From: Nanobdellota archaeon
GTDB lineage: Archaea > Nanobdellota > Nanobdellia > Woesearchaeales > B3-WOES
Reading direction: 5' to 3'
Assembly: GCA_023131705.1 (NCBI GenBank)
Contig: JAGLZG010000204.1
Coordinates: 1-5,144 of the forward strand
DNA length: 5,144 nt
Positions 1 to 5,144 of this stretch are shown here, piece after piece. The notes below the pieces were generated by a model that was given only the letters and a program-made list of their open reading frames with translations, did no database searches and was not told the DNA's origin. Within the stretch, counting starts at the first letter, position 1. Each line of letters starts with the position of its first letter. The translations under genes and the position numbers were made by a program.

Positions 1-1291
1 AGTCTTTGTTTTTTCTTGCTTCTTCTCTTTTTTGTATAAGCTCTTTGATATCTTTGCTTATCTTTTCTTTTTCTGTTTTTAGGATTCCAAAGACTTTGTC
101 AAAGTCTTTCATAAGATCCACTATTTTTTCAGCGTCTTTTTTGCTTATTTTTTCCTTATTTATTTTGTTCATGAATCCAAAGACAGCTGCTAAAGCATTA
201 GAAATATTTAAGTCATCATCCATCTCTTTTTCAAACTTTACTTTAACTTCTTTTATTAATTTATCAATATTTTTATTGTCTTTTTTGCTTTTTTCATTCT
301 GTAATTTCAGGATAAAATTATCAAACCTTTCTATTGAGTTTTTGGCAGAATCCAATCCTTTAAATGTAAAGTTTAGAGGAACTTTATAGTGTGTGCTCAA
401 CAAAGCATATCTTATTGCCCTTGAGTCATAGCCTTTTTTGACTAAATCTCTTAGTGTAAAGAAATTGCCAGAGCTTTTGCTCATCTTTTTTTCATCTACT
501 AAGATATATTCATTATGAAACCAGTAATTAACAAATTTTTCACCTGTTGCTGCTTCTGACTGCGCTATTTCGTTTGAATGATGGGGAAAGATTAGGTCAA
601 TTCCTCCTGTGTGAATGTCAAAATGATTTCCTAAATATTTCATTGACATAACTGAACACTCAATATGCCAACCAGGCCTTCCTTTTCCAAGTTCGGTTTC
701 CCAAAAAACATCTTTGTCATCATTATCCCATGCTTTCCATAGGGCAAAATCAGAGGCATTATCTTTTTCATATTCATCCTGACTAACTCTTGCTCCTGCT
801 TTGAGTTCTTTTATTTTTATGCGGGATAATTTGTCATAATCCTTGAATTTAGAGATATCATAATAGATAGAACCATCATCTCCTTTGTAGGCATAGCCTT
901 TTTTTAACAATGTTTTAATTAGAGCAACCATTTCTTTAATGTGTTTTGTTGCTTCTGGAAAAATATCTGCTCTTTTTATGTTTAAAGTATCAATATCATC
1001 AAAAAATGCTTTTTTATATTTTTTAGTGTAATCATCCAGTTTGATATTTAGAGATTGGCTTGCTTTTATTGTTTTATCATCAACATCTGTCAGGTTCATC
1101 ACATGCTTTACTTTATATCCTTTGTATTCAAGATACCTCCTTAGAATATCAGAACCCATATATGCTCTGAAGTTTCCAATGTGGGCAAAATCATAGACAG
1201 TAGGTCCACAGGTGTATAAACCAACATTACCTTTTTTAATTGGCCTGAATATTTCTTTTTTCCTTGTTAGTGTGTTGTATAGTTTTAACAT
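1..1291 (-). CDS. cysS: Cysteinyl-tRNA synthetase (class I), C-terminus cut off by window edge
   Basis: This cytoplasmic enzyme activates cysteine with ATP and attaches it to tRNA(Cys). About 430 codons are visible from the ATG at 1289-1291. The HIGH-type nucleotide motif is HIGN at residues 37-40, inside a typical CGPTVYDFAHIGN stretch. The second catalytic motif KMSKS is at 269-273, and the four expected zinc ligands are Cys28, Cys212, His237 and Glu241. The catalytic domain also contains the family's GKGRPGWHIECS segment. The visible part ends in a lysine/glutamate-rich helix, LIQKREEARKNKD, which normally lies about 30 residues before the C-terminus, so only a short tail is missing. No frameshift is seen: the motifs at both ends are in one frame. 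No Shine-Dalgarno sequence precedes the ATG, and a TATA-like box lies 25 bp upstream, so the mRNA may be leaderless. The gene begins 40 bp after the stop of the preceding gene. The family assignment is essentially certain. Confidence 0.97.
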   Translation of the reverse strand, partial: MLKLYNTLTRKKEIFRPIKKGNVGLYTCGPTVYDFAHIGNFRAYMGSDILRRYLEYKGYKVKHVMNLTDVDDKTIKASQSLNIKLDDYTKKYKKAFFDDIDTLNIKRADIFPEATKHIKEMVALIKTLLKKGYAYKGDDGSIYYDISKFKDYDKLSRIKIKELKAGARVSQDEYEKDNASDFALWKAWDNDDKDVFWETELGKGRPGWHIECSVMSMKYLGNHFDIHTGGIDLIFPHHSNEIAQSEAATGEKFVNYWFHNEYILVDEKKMSKSSGNFFTLRDLVKKGYDSRAIRYALLSTHYKVPLNFTFKGLDSAKNSIERFDNFILKLQNEKSKKDNKNIDKLIKEVKVKFEKEMDDDLNISNALAAVFGFMNKINKEKISKKDAEKIVDLMKDFDKVFGILKTEKEKISKDIKELIQKREEARKNKD

Positions 1292-1311
1292 AATTATAAT
1301 TTAAATAAATC

Positions 1312-1321
1312 TATACTTAAA
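1312..1321 (-). promoter_or_regulatory. Probable archaeal TATA box for cysS
   Basis: Read on the minus strand this is TTTAAGTATA, preceded by a purine-rich GAAAGATA stretch that could serve as a BRE (TFB recognition) element. Its centre is about 25 bp upstream of the cysS ATG. In archaea, transcription starts about 25 bp downstream of the TATA centre, so the transcript would begin at or next to the start codon. The absence of any Shine-Dalgarno sequence before cysS agrees with a leaderless mRNA. The surrounding DNA is very AT-rich, so chance matches are possible. Confidence 0.5.
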
Positions 1322-1331
1322 TATCTTTCGC

Positions 1332-2057
1332 CTAATTAGCTTCTTTTGTTAATTTTTGATATTTATCTTCTATGTCTTTTATAAGAAGAGGGTAACTTCT
1401 TATCTTTGGTTCAGATAATCCTTCTTTTTTTAGCGAATCAGCTATTTGTCTAATTTCTGTTTTTACTTTGCATAATGTTTCTAGAGAAGAAGTAGGAAAT
1501 TTTGTTATTTTTTTAGATAATAATAACATCACTAAAATATTTGGATGTCTATCTTGTAAATCATTCTCGTAATCAGATAAATCCTTTAAAACATCATATA
1601 ATGCCAATTGACATCTTAATGCGTTGCTTGGGATATCATTATCTGGAATAAAATCTTCTATAATCATTTCATAATATATTGAATCAGATGATCTTTTTTT
1701 AATATAATTCTTGATATCTTTATCTGAAAAAATATGTTGTTGTTCAATTTTTGCTATAACTTCTTTTTCATATTGAAAAAAGCTGATTATTTTATTCTCG
1801 ATATCCTCTAGATTATATCTTGTTTTATTCGGGAGTCTTGAAAAAAGATTTTCTTTTTGTTTTTGTCCTTCATGTAAATATAGAATATTATTGGTTTCGT
1901 GATAGTAATCCAGAAGACATGCGTATCTTGTTGCATGTACTAACCTCCAAAATAGTTCTTCCTGTTGATTATTAGTTAATCTGTTTTTGAATAGTTTTTC
2001 AATTACTTTTGGAAACTCACACTTTCTATCTATATCTTTAATAATATCCCTTATCAT
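1332..2057 (-). CDS. Unrecognised helical protein, 241 aa; weakly isoprenoid-synthase-like
   Basis: I do not recognise this gene with confidence. It encodes a soluble, charged, mostly helical protein with no signal peptide and no convincing membrane segment; the short hydrophobic run ILVMLLL at 174-180 is probably a buried helix. Two acidic helix motifs stand out: DYYHE at residues 50-54 and DLSDYENDLQDRHPN at 159-173, about 105 residues apart. A pair of Asp/Glu-rich motifs on facing helices at such spacing is how class I isoprenoid synthases (phytoene/squalene synthase-like) hold Mg2+ and diphosphate. This protein is shorter than those enzymes and lacks a canonical DDxxD, so the link is an inference only. 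The ATG is supported by a GAGG Shine-Dalgarno core 7 nt upstream. The gene has lower G+C (about 26% in sampled lines) than dnaG (about 43%). It starts 53 bp after the transporter stop. It is real as a gene; its function is unknown. Confidence 0.85.
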   Translation of the reverse strand: MIRDIIKDIDRKCEFPKVIEKLFKNRLTNNQQEELFWRLVHATRYACLLDYYHETNNILYLHEGQKQKENLFSRLPNKTRYNLEDIENKIISFFQYEKEVIAKIEQQHIFSDKDIKNYIKKRSSDSIYYEMIIEDFIPDNDIPSNALRCQLALYDVLKDLSDYENDLQDRHPNILVMLLLSKKITKFPTSSLETLCKVKTEIRQIADSLKKEGLSEPKIRSYPLLIKDIEDKYQKLTKEAN

Positions 2058-2060
2058 TTT

Positions 2061-2069
2061 CCTTCCTCT
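2061..2069 (-). promoter_or_regulatory. Shine-Dalgarno sequence of the 241-aa gene
   Basis: On the minus strand the sequence is AGAGGAAGG, with the GAGG core separated from the ATG by 7 nt. This is good spacing for pairing with the archaeal 16S rRNA 3' end (CACCUCC), and it fixes the start codon. It contrasts with cysS, which has no such site. Confidence 0.65.
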
Positions 2070-2110
2070 TTTAGTGATTAATTAGATCAAATAAATTTTT
2101 ATTTTATGTT

Positions 2111-3439
2111 CTAAATTTTAAATATCTTTTGTCCAATTGGAAGAGATATAGCAGATATTAAAAAAGGAATTACAGTCATTTCTGCTGTTAATTGACCTGT
2201 AGATACAATTATAATTGCTGATAGAATCCCCAGAATTAAACTTAACATAATTGCTTTTTTCCTGAGATTGAAATAAAATGAGCCTATTACTGCCGGTGCA
2301 AGAATTAAAGCAAAATTATACATTGTATAAACAACAAATACTAAATTTTGTATAAAAATAGCAATAAGCGCAGCAATTAATGTTAAAACAAAAATTGATT
2401 TTTTTGTTAAACTAATAAGTTCTTCCTTTGAGAGTTTTTTATATTTTGAAACTAAATCCCTTGAGAAGAATAAAGAAGTTACAAAAATTCCAGTGTCAGC
2501 AGAAGACATAACTGCGCTAAATAATGCAACTAAACCAATACCTAAAAAGCCTGCTGGTAAAAGTTGACTAAAACTGTAAACCATAGCATTATTGGGATTT
2601 ATGTTTGGAAAATTAATTTTGGCCACTAAACCAAGTGCTGTTGTTAAAAGACCTATTATAAGATAGGAGATAGCTGCAAAAATAAAACCTCTTTTTACAG
2701 TCCTTATATTTCTTGCAGAATAAGCCCTTTGCCAAACATCAGCGCTTACAAAAATTATAAAAATACCCATTATAACATAACCAATTATTTCTACAGCACT
2801 TATTGAGAAGAGGTTTAGCTGAGAAGTTTCTATCTTTGTTCCTGTTAATAAAAACCAGCTTAGTATAACAAATAAAAATAATAATAAATATTGAAATACA
2901 TCAGTTTTAACTACAGATTTAAAACCACCAAGCAAGAGATAAATTAATACAACAGAAGCCCCAATAATAACTGATAACCAATAAGGCAGTCCTGTAATTA
3001 TTGAAAGAATTTTTCCACCAATTATTAATTCAACCAATATTAATGCTAAAAACATTAAAAATAATAAAGAAGCTGCTATTAGGTTGTTCTGTTTACCAAA
3101 TTTGGAGAATAAGAAATCCAGCATTGTATAATGCCCTTCTTTGTCACCAGCTCTTTTTATCTTCTTAGCAAAAGGTATAAAAATTAATATGCCCAGAGAA
3201 GCTCCAATAAAAATCCAAATTGCAGCTAATCCCTTAAGATAGACTAAAGCTATATAAGCAGCTAAAATTCCCCCACCTGCTAAACTTGCAGATATTGTTG
3301 CATTTAAATTTACTGCATTTACTTTTCTATCTGCAATTAAAAAACCTTCTTTAGTTTCTTTTTTAGAAGCCAATATCCCAATAATCAGGACTATAATAAA
3401 ATAAATCACTACTAAAAGTAAATCTATGTTAGCAATCAT
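2111..3439 (-). CDS. Sodium:solute symporter family (SSF) transporter
   Basis: This integral membrane protein of 442 residues belongs to the SSF family (PutP/vSGLT type, LeuT fold), which uses the Na+ gradient to import solutes. About 13 hydrophobic segments are visible, roughly at 6-24, 46-69, 72-93, 119-148, 152-171, 180-199, 213-235, 250-273, 294-325, 346-372, 373-390, 394-413 and 419-438. Family landmarks are EGFLIADRKV after TM1, the glycine-rich SASLAGGG, LGGFKSVVKTDVFQ at 170-183, ADVWQRAYSARN at 233-244, and ALFSAVMSSADTG at 305-317. By alignment with PutP and vSGLT, Ala309, Ser312 and Ser313 fall at the Na2 sodium site, so sodium coupling looks intact. The length is at the short end for the family, with no long C-terminal extension. 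The substrate (proline, pantothenate, sugar, carboxylate or other) cannot be read from the sequence, and no neighbour points to one. The start is supported by a TATA box 25 bp upstream. Confidence 0.93.
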   Translation of the reverse strand: MIANIDLLLVVIYFIIVLIIGILASKKETKEGFLIADRKVNAVNLNATISASLAGGGILAAYIALVYLKGLAAIWIFIGASLGILIFIPFAKKIKRAGDKEGHYTMLDFLFSKFGKQNNLIAASLLFLMFLALILVELIIGGKILSIITGLPYWLSVIIGASVVLIYLLLGGFKSVVKTDVFQYLLLFLFVILSWFLLTGTKIETSQLNLFSISAVEIIGYVIMGIFIIFVSADVWQRAYSARNIRTVKRGFIFAAISYLIIGLLTTALGLVAKINFPNINPNNAMVYSFSQLLPAGFLGIGLVALFSAVMSSADTGIFVTSLFFSRDLVSKYKKLSKEELISLTKKSIFVLTLIAALIAIFIQNLVFVVYTMYNFALILAPAVIGSFYFNLRKKAIMLSLILGILSAIIIVSTGQLTAEMTVIPFLISAISLPIGQKIFKI

Positions 3440-3460
3440 GTTAATAGTTACACCCTTCCC

Positions 3461-3468
3461 TATATAAA
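3461..3468 (-). promoter_or_regulatory. Archaeal TATA box for the SSF transporter gene
   Basis: On the minus strand this reads TTTATATA, an almost ideal archaeal TATA box, preceded by an A-rich tract that could act as BRE. Its centre is about 25 bp upstream of the ATG at 3439, the same geometry as for cysS, which predicts a start site at or close to the ATG. A GGGTG run lies between the two, 11 nt before the ATG, and could be a weak Shine-Dalgarno if transcription starts further upstream. Confidence 0.6.
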
Positions 3469-3475
3469 TTTTTTT

Positions 3476-3500
3476 AAAATAAAAAAATAAAAATAAAAAA
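3476..3500 (-). terminator. T-rich archaeal-type terminator behind dnaG
   Basis: Directly after the dnaG stop codon, the minus strand carries T runs of 6, 5, 7 and 4 interrupted by single A's. Archaeal RNA polymerase terminates on such oligo-T tracts without needing a hairpin, and none is seen here. The tract ends just before the TATA box of the next gene, which suggests that dnaG and the transporter are separate transcription units. Confidence 0.6.
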
Positions 3501-4766
3501 TTATAAATCCTTGTTTGTCAGAATACTGATGTTTGTTGTCTCTGGTTTTACTTTTGTATCCATAGCCACCAAATATTTTATATTTGATCTTTCTGCTATT
3601 TCAACAAGTATTTTTTCTATAATGCCGTCAAAGACAATAGCATGTATACCAGAGCTGAGGCTTTTTACTGTTGTTGCCAGTTCTGTTATAGGCACTTTTC
3701 CAAGAATGTTAAGCTTGTCATCAAGTATATAAGCTCCTCTTGTTCCTATCAGACCCTCAAGCATTGTTGAGAATTTTTGTTTTTCACTTTCAGTTGGAAC
3801 CGCTTTTTTTGCAGCACCAGCATTATAAGCCGGTCTTTGAGGTCTTGCGTAGTTTCTCTTTTCTCTCGGAATAAATCTCGGAGAGGGTCTTGAGAAAGCA
3901 GGTTTTCTTTCCTGTTCTTCTTTTCCATTATCTTTTGGTATCTCCATCTTAACCTGCTCTGCTGCAACTCTTGCTCTTAGTGCTTTATGGATCTCTTTTT
4001 TTGCCAGTTCTTCCACTTCCATGCCAAGAGAGGCTTTTGAAACAAAGTCAATATCAGCTACATTAAGCAAATCCCTTACCATCAGGTCTCCACCCCTGTC
4101 TCCATCAACAAAAACAGTGATAGTCTTTTTTTTGCTTAGCTCTATTATTGTTTGCGGAACATATGTTCCGTTCATTGCTATTGTATTTTTTATTCCGTGC
4201 TTAAGCATATTAAGAACATCTGCCCTGCCTTCCACTACAATGATTTCATCTGAGTCATCTATTGAAGGGCCTGCCGGCAGCCTGTCTTTGCCATATTCTC
4301 TTATCTCCATGACCCTTACAGAGGAAGCAACTTCATCTGTTATTCCCTGGCTGTCCGGGATAACATTATCCATCAGGTTTTTAAGCAGCTCTTTTGCTCT
4401 CCCTATAACAAACTTTCTTTTACTTACTCTTACGTCTTCTATGTTTTCTATTTTTATCTTGGCATTGCAGGGACCAATTCTCTGGATTATTTCCAAAGCA
4501 GCTCCTACAATGGCTGTTTCTGATTTATCTAAACTTGAAGGTATGGTAATTGCACCTTGTGTTTTTCCAGACCTTGTTGCAATATCAACTTCTATTCTTC
4601 CTATTCTACCGCTTCTTTGGAGCTCTCTTAGCTCTAAATCAGCTCCCAGCAAACCCTCTGTCTGGCCAAATATTGCCCCTATAACATCAGGTTTGTCAAC
4701 TACGCCTTCTATATCTATTGTAGCGTGAATTATGTATTTTGAACTTACTGGCGCTATTTTTCCCAT
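3501..4766 (-). CDS. dnaG: Archaeal DnaG (TOPRIM primase-like protein, exosome-associated)
   Basis: This 421-residue protein matches archaeal DnaG in length and layout. Residues 1-170 form the archaeal N-terminal domain, with conserved stretches such as IFGQTEGLLG and DLELRELQRSGRIGRIEV. A TOPRIM domain follows at about 172-245: the catalytic glutamate is Glu179 in VVEGRADV and the acidic metal motif is DGDRGGD at 221-227 (Asp221, Asp223). A low-complexity, basic and proline-rich linker spans about 275-325, and an archaeal-specific C-terminal domain spans about 326-421. There is no bacterial CHC2 zinc finger. In studied archaea the protein has primer-synthesis activity in vitro and is also a stable RNA-exosome subunit that binds through Csl4 and favours A-rich RNA. 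Replication here would still depend mainly on the PriS/PriL primase, which is not in this window. G+C is higher than in the neighbouring genes. The ATG is supported by the conserved MGKIAPVSSKYIIHATIDIE opening. Confidence 0.96.
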   Translation of the reverse strand: MGKIAPVSSKYIIHATIDIEGVVDKPDVIGAIFGQTEGLLGADLELRELQRSGRIGRIEVDIATRSGKTQGAITIPSSLDKSETAIVGAALEIIQRIGPCNAKIKIENIEDVRVSKRKFVIGRAKELLKNLMDNVIPDSQGITDEVASSVRVMEIREYGKDRLPAGPSIDDSDEIIVVEGRADVLNMLKHGIKNTIAMNGTYVPQTIIELSKKKTITVFVDGDRGGDLMVRDLLNVADIDFVSKASLGMEVEELAKKEIHKALRARVAAEQVKMEIPKDNGKEEQERKPAFSRPSPRFIPREKRNYARPQRPAYNAGAAKKAVPTESEKQKFSTMLEGLIGTRGAYILDDKLNILGKVPITELATTVKSLSSGIHAIVFDGIIEKILVEIAERSNIKYLVAMDTKVKPETTNISILTNKDL

Positions 4767-4775
4767 TTTATTTAA

Positions 4776-4781
4776 CCCCCT
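4776..4781 (-). promoter_or_regulatory. Possible weak ribosome binding site of dnaG
   Basis: AGGGGG on the minus strand ends 9 nt before the dnaG ATG. It is an imperfect match to GGAGG. It overlaps the first copy of the CCTATTT repeat, so it may instead be part of that element. A TATA-like TTAAATAAT lies further upstream at 4801-4809 on the same strand. Confidence 0.35.
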
Positions 4782-4949
4782 ATTTACACTCTTTATGTGT
4801 ATTATTTAACTAATTTTAATACTAAAATAGAACAAGTTCAATATATTCTTAAGTCAAATAAGCCTATTTTAGGCTTTTTTAACCCAAATAAACCCTATTT
4901 AATGAAATAAATGAATTTAAAGTGAATTTATTATAAACTTATCCTATTT
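4779..4949 (+). repeat. Four copies of CCTATTT upstream of dnaG
   Basis: The heptamer CCTATTT occurs on the plus strand at 4779-4785, 4863-4869, 4894-4900 and 4943-4949. Each copy is followed by A or TA, giving the consensus CCTATTTWA or close to it. A related core, TAAAATAG, occurs in the opposite orientation at 4823-4830. C is scarce in this stretch, so four copies in about 170 bp exceed chance expectation. They may be regulator binding sites; spacing is irregular (84, 31 and 49 bp). Confidence 0.55.
4860..4880 (+). terminator. Hairpin with T-run, intrinsic-terminator-like, plus strand
   Basis: A perfect 7-bp stem AAGCCTA/TAGGCTT with a TTT loop ends in a run of six T's at 4875-4880. It has the shape of an intrinsic terminator for rightward transcription. 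However, the only gene to its left, dnaG, is transcribed leftward from nearby, so there is no obvious transcript to terminate. It contains one CCTATTT copy in a palindromic setting and could instead be a dyad protein-binding site. Confidence 0.4.
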
Positions 4950-4987
4950 TATACTTATTTACTTTTTTAAAGTGTAAATATGAATTT
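4916..4987 (+). repeat. TTTAAAGTG and TGAATTT direct repeats
   Basis: The 9-mer TTTAAAGTG occurs at 4916-4924 and again at 4966-4974, exactly 50 bp apart. TGAATTT occurs at 4912-4918, 4923-4929 and 4981-4987; the first two are 11 bp apart, about one helical turn. An ACTTT/AAAGT dyad with a 3-nt loop (4961-4973) overlaps the second 9-mer. The words are AT-rich and part of the repetition may be low complexity. Confidence 0.45.
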
Positions 4988-5144
4988 GTTGCCCTTAACA
5001 CTAACTCCCAAGCTCATAGCTTGCATTTAGCGACAGCTCCATTGAGTACTCTCGTGAAGGGCTGTATTACACAAGGGTATCTTTTAATCAAGGCCAAAAC
5101 AGATGTTTCAGCTCATAAAAGGACTTATTGTGTAATGATATTAG
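4980..5144. ncRNA. Possible structured RNA or unrecognised element, cut by window edge
   Basis: G+C rises to about 39% here, against a much lower value in the preceding 200 bp, which is typical of structured RNA genes in AT-rich genomes. Possible helices are GCCCTT (4991-4996) with AAGGGC (5057-5062), extended by CAC/GTG across a 2-nt bulge; CAAGCT-CAT-AGCTTG (5009-5023); and ATTACACAA (5066-5074) with TTGTGTAAT (5128-5136). AGCTCATA occurs twice, at 5011-5018 and 5110-5117. I do not recognise tRNA, 5S, SRP RNA or RNase P RNA signatures on either strand. A plus-strand frame is open from 4937 to the edge but lacks an ATG until 5135, and its product resembles no family I know. Strand and type are uncertain. 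Confidence 0.3.

Larger units (their letters stand above)
4767..4979. other. AT-rich intergenic region upstream of dnaG, no gene seen
   Basis: No convincing coding frame is present on either strand. The stretch is extremely AT-rich and must contain the dnaG promoter. It also carries the short repeats and the hairpin listed separately, and a smaller inverted repeat, ATTTTA/TAAAAT at 4813-4828. On the plus strand, TATA-like words at 4928-4938 and 4948-4956 could drive transcription to the right into the G+C-richer block that begins near 4980. Dense short repeats in AT-rich DNA beside a replication gene can mark operators or an origin, but no recognisable ORB box was found. Confidence 0.6.

Noticed and set aside
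6..389. Plus-strand open frame of 127 codons rich in Phe, Ser and Leu
   Set aside because: It is antisense to the lysine-rich C-terminal part of cysS; Lys and Glu codons read backwards give Phe, Leu and Ser. It has no family resemblance.
2085..2110. Terminator or TATA box between the transporter and the 241-aa gene
   Set aside because: The minus strand here is A-rich rather than T-rich, and a TTTATTT word would put the transcription start inside the Shine-Dalgarno sequence, so neither call is supported.
3511..3732. Plus-strand open frame of 73 codons
   Set aside because: Antisense to the conserved C-terminal domain of dnaG, with no supporting signal.
3749..3967. Minus-strand open frame of 72 codons, Arg/Lys/Gln-rich
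   Set aside because: It overlaps the low-complexity linker of dnaG in another frame, where basic repeats keep the alternate frame open.
4021..4728. Plus-strand open frame of 235 codons
   Set aside because: It lies wholly antisense to dnaG, whose TOPRIM and N-terminal domain conservation is clear. Its Ser/Leu/Ile-rich product is the usual shadow of a coding strand.
4767..4980. CRISPR array
   Set aside because: The repeats are only 7-9 bp, irregularly spaced and AT-rich, without uniform spacers.
5009..5136. Insertion sequence end with subterminal hairpins
   Set aside because: There are small palindromes but no transposase, no terminal inverted repeat pair and no target duplication in the window.
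4937..5144. Plus-strand frame without stops to the window edge, considered as the start of a gene
   Set aside because: It has no ATG before 5135, no ribosome binding site, and a His/Ser/Thr-rich product unlike the Lys/Ile-rich proteins here. A start at GTG 5054 cannot be excluded, but chance openness over 69 codons is common.
4980..5144. Known stable RNA (tRNA, 5S rRNA, SRP RNA, RNase P RNA, rRNA fragment)
   Set aside because: No T-loop consensus, no SRP helix 8 motif, no RNase P P4-flanking conserved sequence and no rRNA universal sequence could be seen on either strand. A short GATACCC on the minus strand resembles a 16S rRNA word, but its surroundings do not match.

Overview
The window looks like a piece of an AT-rich archaeal chromosome. 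The strongest evidence is an archaeal-type DnaG: a TOPRIM protein with a long N-terminal domain and without the zinc finger and helicase-binding layout of bacterial primase. Archaeal-style TATA boxes also sit about 25 bp upstream of two start codons. The low G+C content, lysine/isoleucine-rich proteins and short intergenic gaps fit a small-genome lineage such as the DPANN Woesearchaeota/Pacearchaeota group. That placement is an inference from sequence flavour, not a proof.

Four genes lie head to tail on the minus strand. In transcription order they are dnaG (3501-4766), a sodium:solute symporter family transporter (2111-3439), an unrecognised helical protein of 241 residues (1332-2057), and cysS for cysteinyl-tRNA synthetase (1-1291, C-terminus beyond the window). 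A T-rich run directly behind dnaG, followed at once by a good TATA box, suggests that dnaG and the transporter are separate transcription units. The transporter, the 241-residue gene and cysS are 53 and 40 bp apart and could be partly co-transcribed, although cysS has its own promoter-like sequence. No shared pathway is evident: replication/RNA processing, solute uptake and tRNA charging are side by side.

The right end (4767-5144) holds no gene I can name. Its first part (about 4767-4980) is extremely AT-rich and contains a cluster of short repeats: four copies of CCTATTT, two copies of TTTAAAGTG exactly 50 bp apart, three copies of TGAATTT, and one perfect hairpin followed by six T's on the plus strand. 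At about 4980 the composition jumps to roughly 39% G+C, and the rest of the window can form at least three stems. It could be the beginning or end of an unrecognised structured RNA, or less likely part of a plus-strand reading frame with no clear start.

Nothing in the window is clearly a new system. The items most worth a second look are the repeat-rich and structured right end, and the 241-residue protein, whose two acidic helix motifs are loosely like those of class I isoprenoid synthases.
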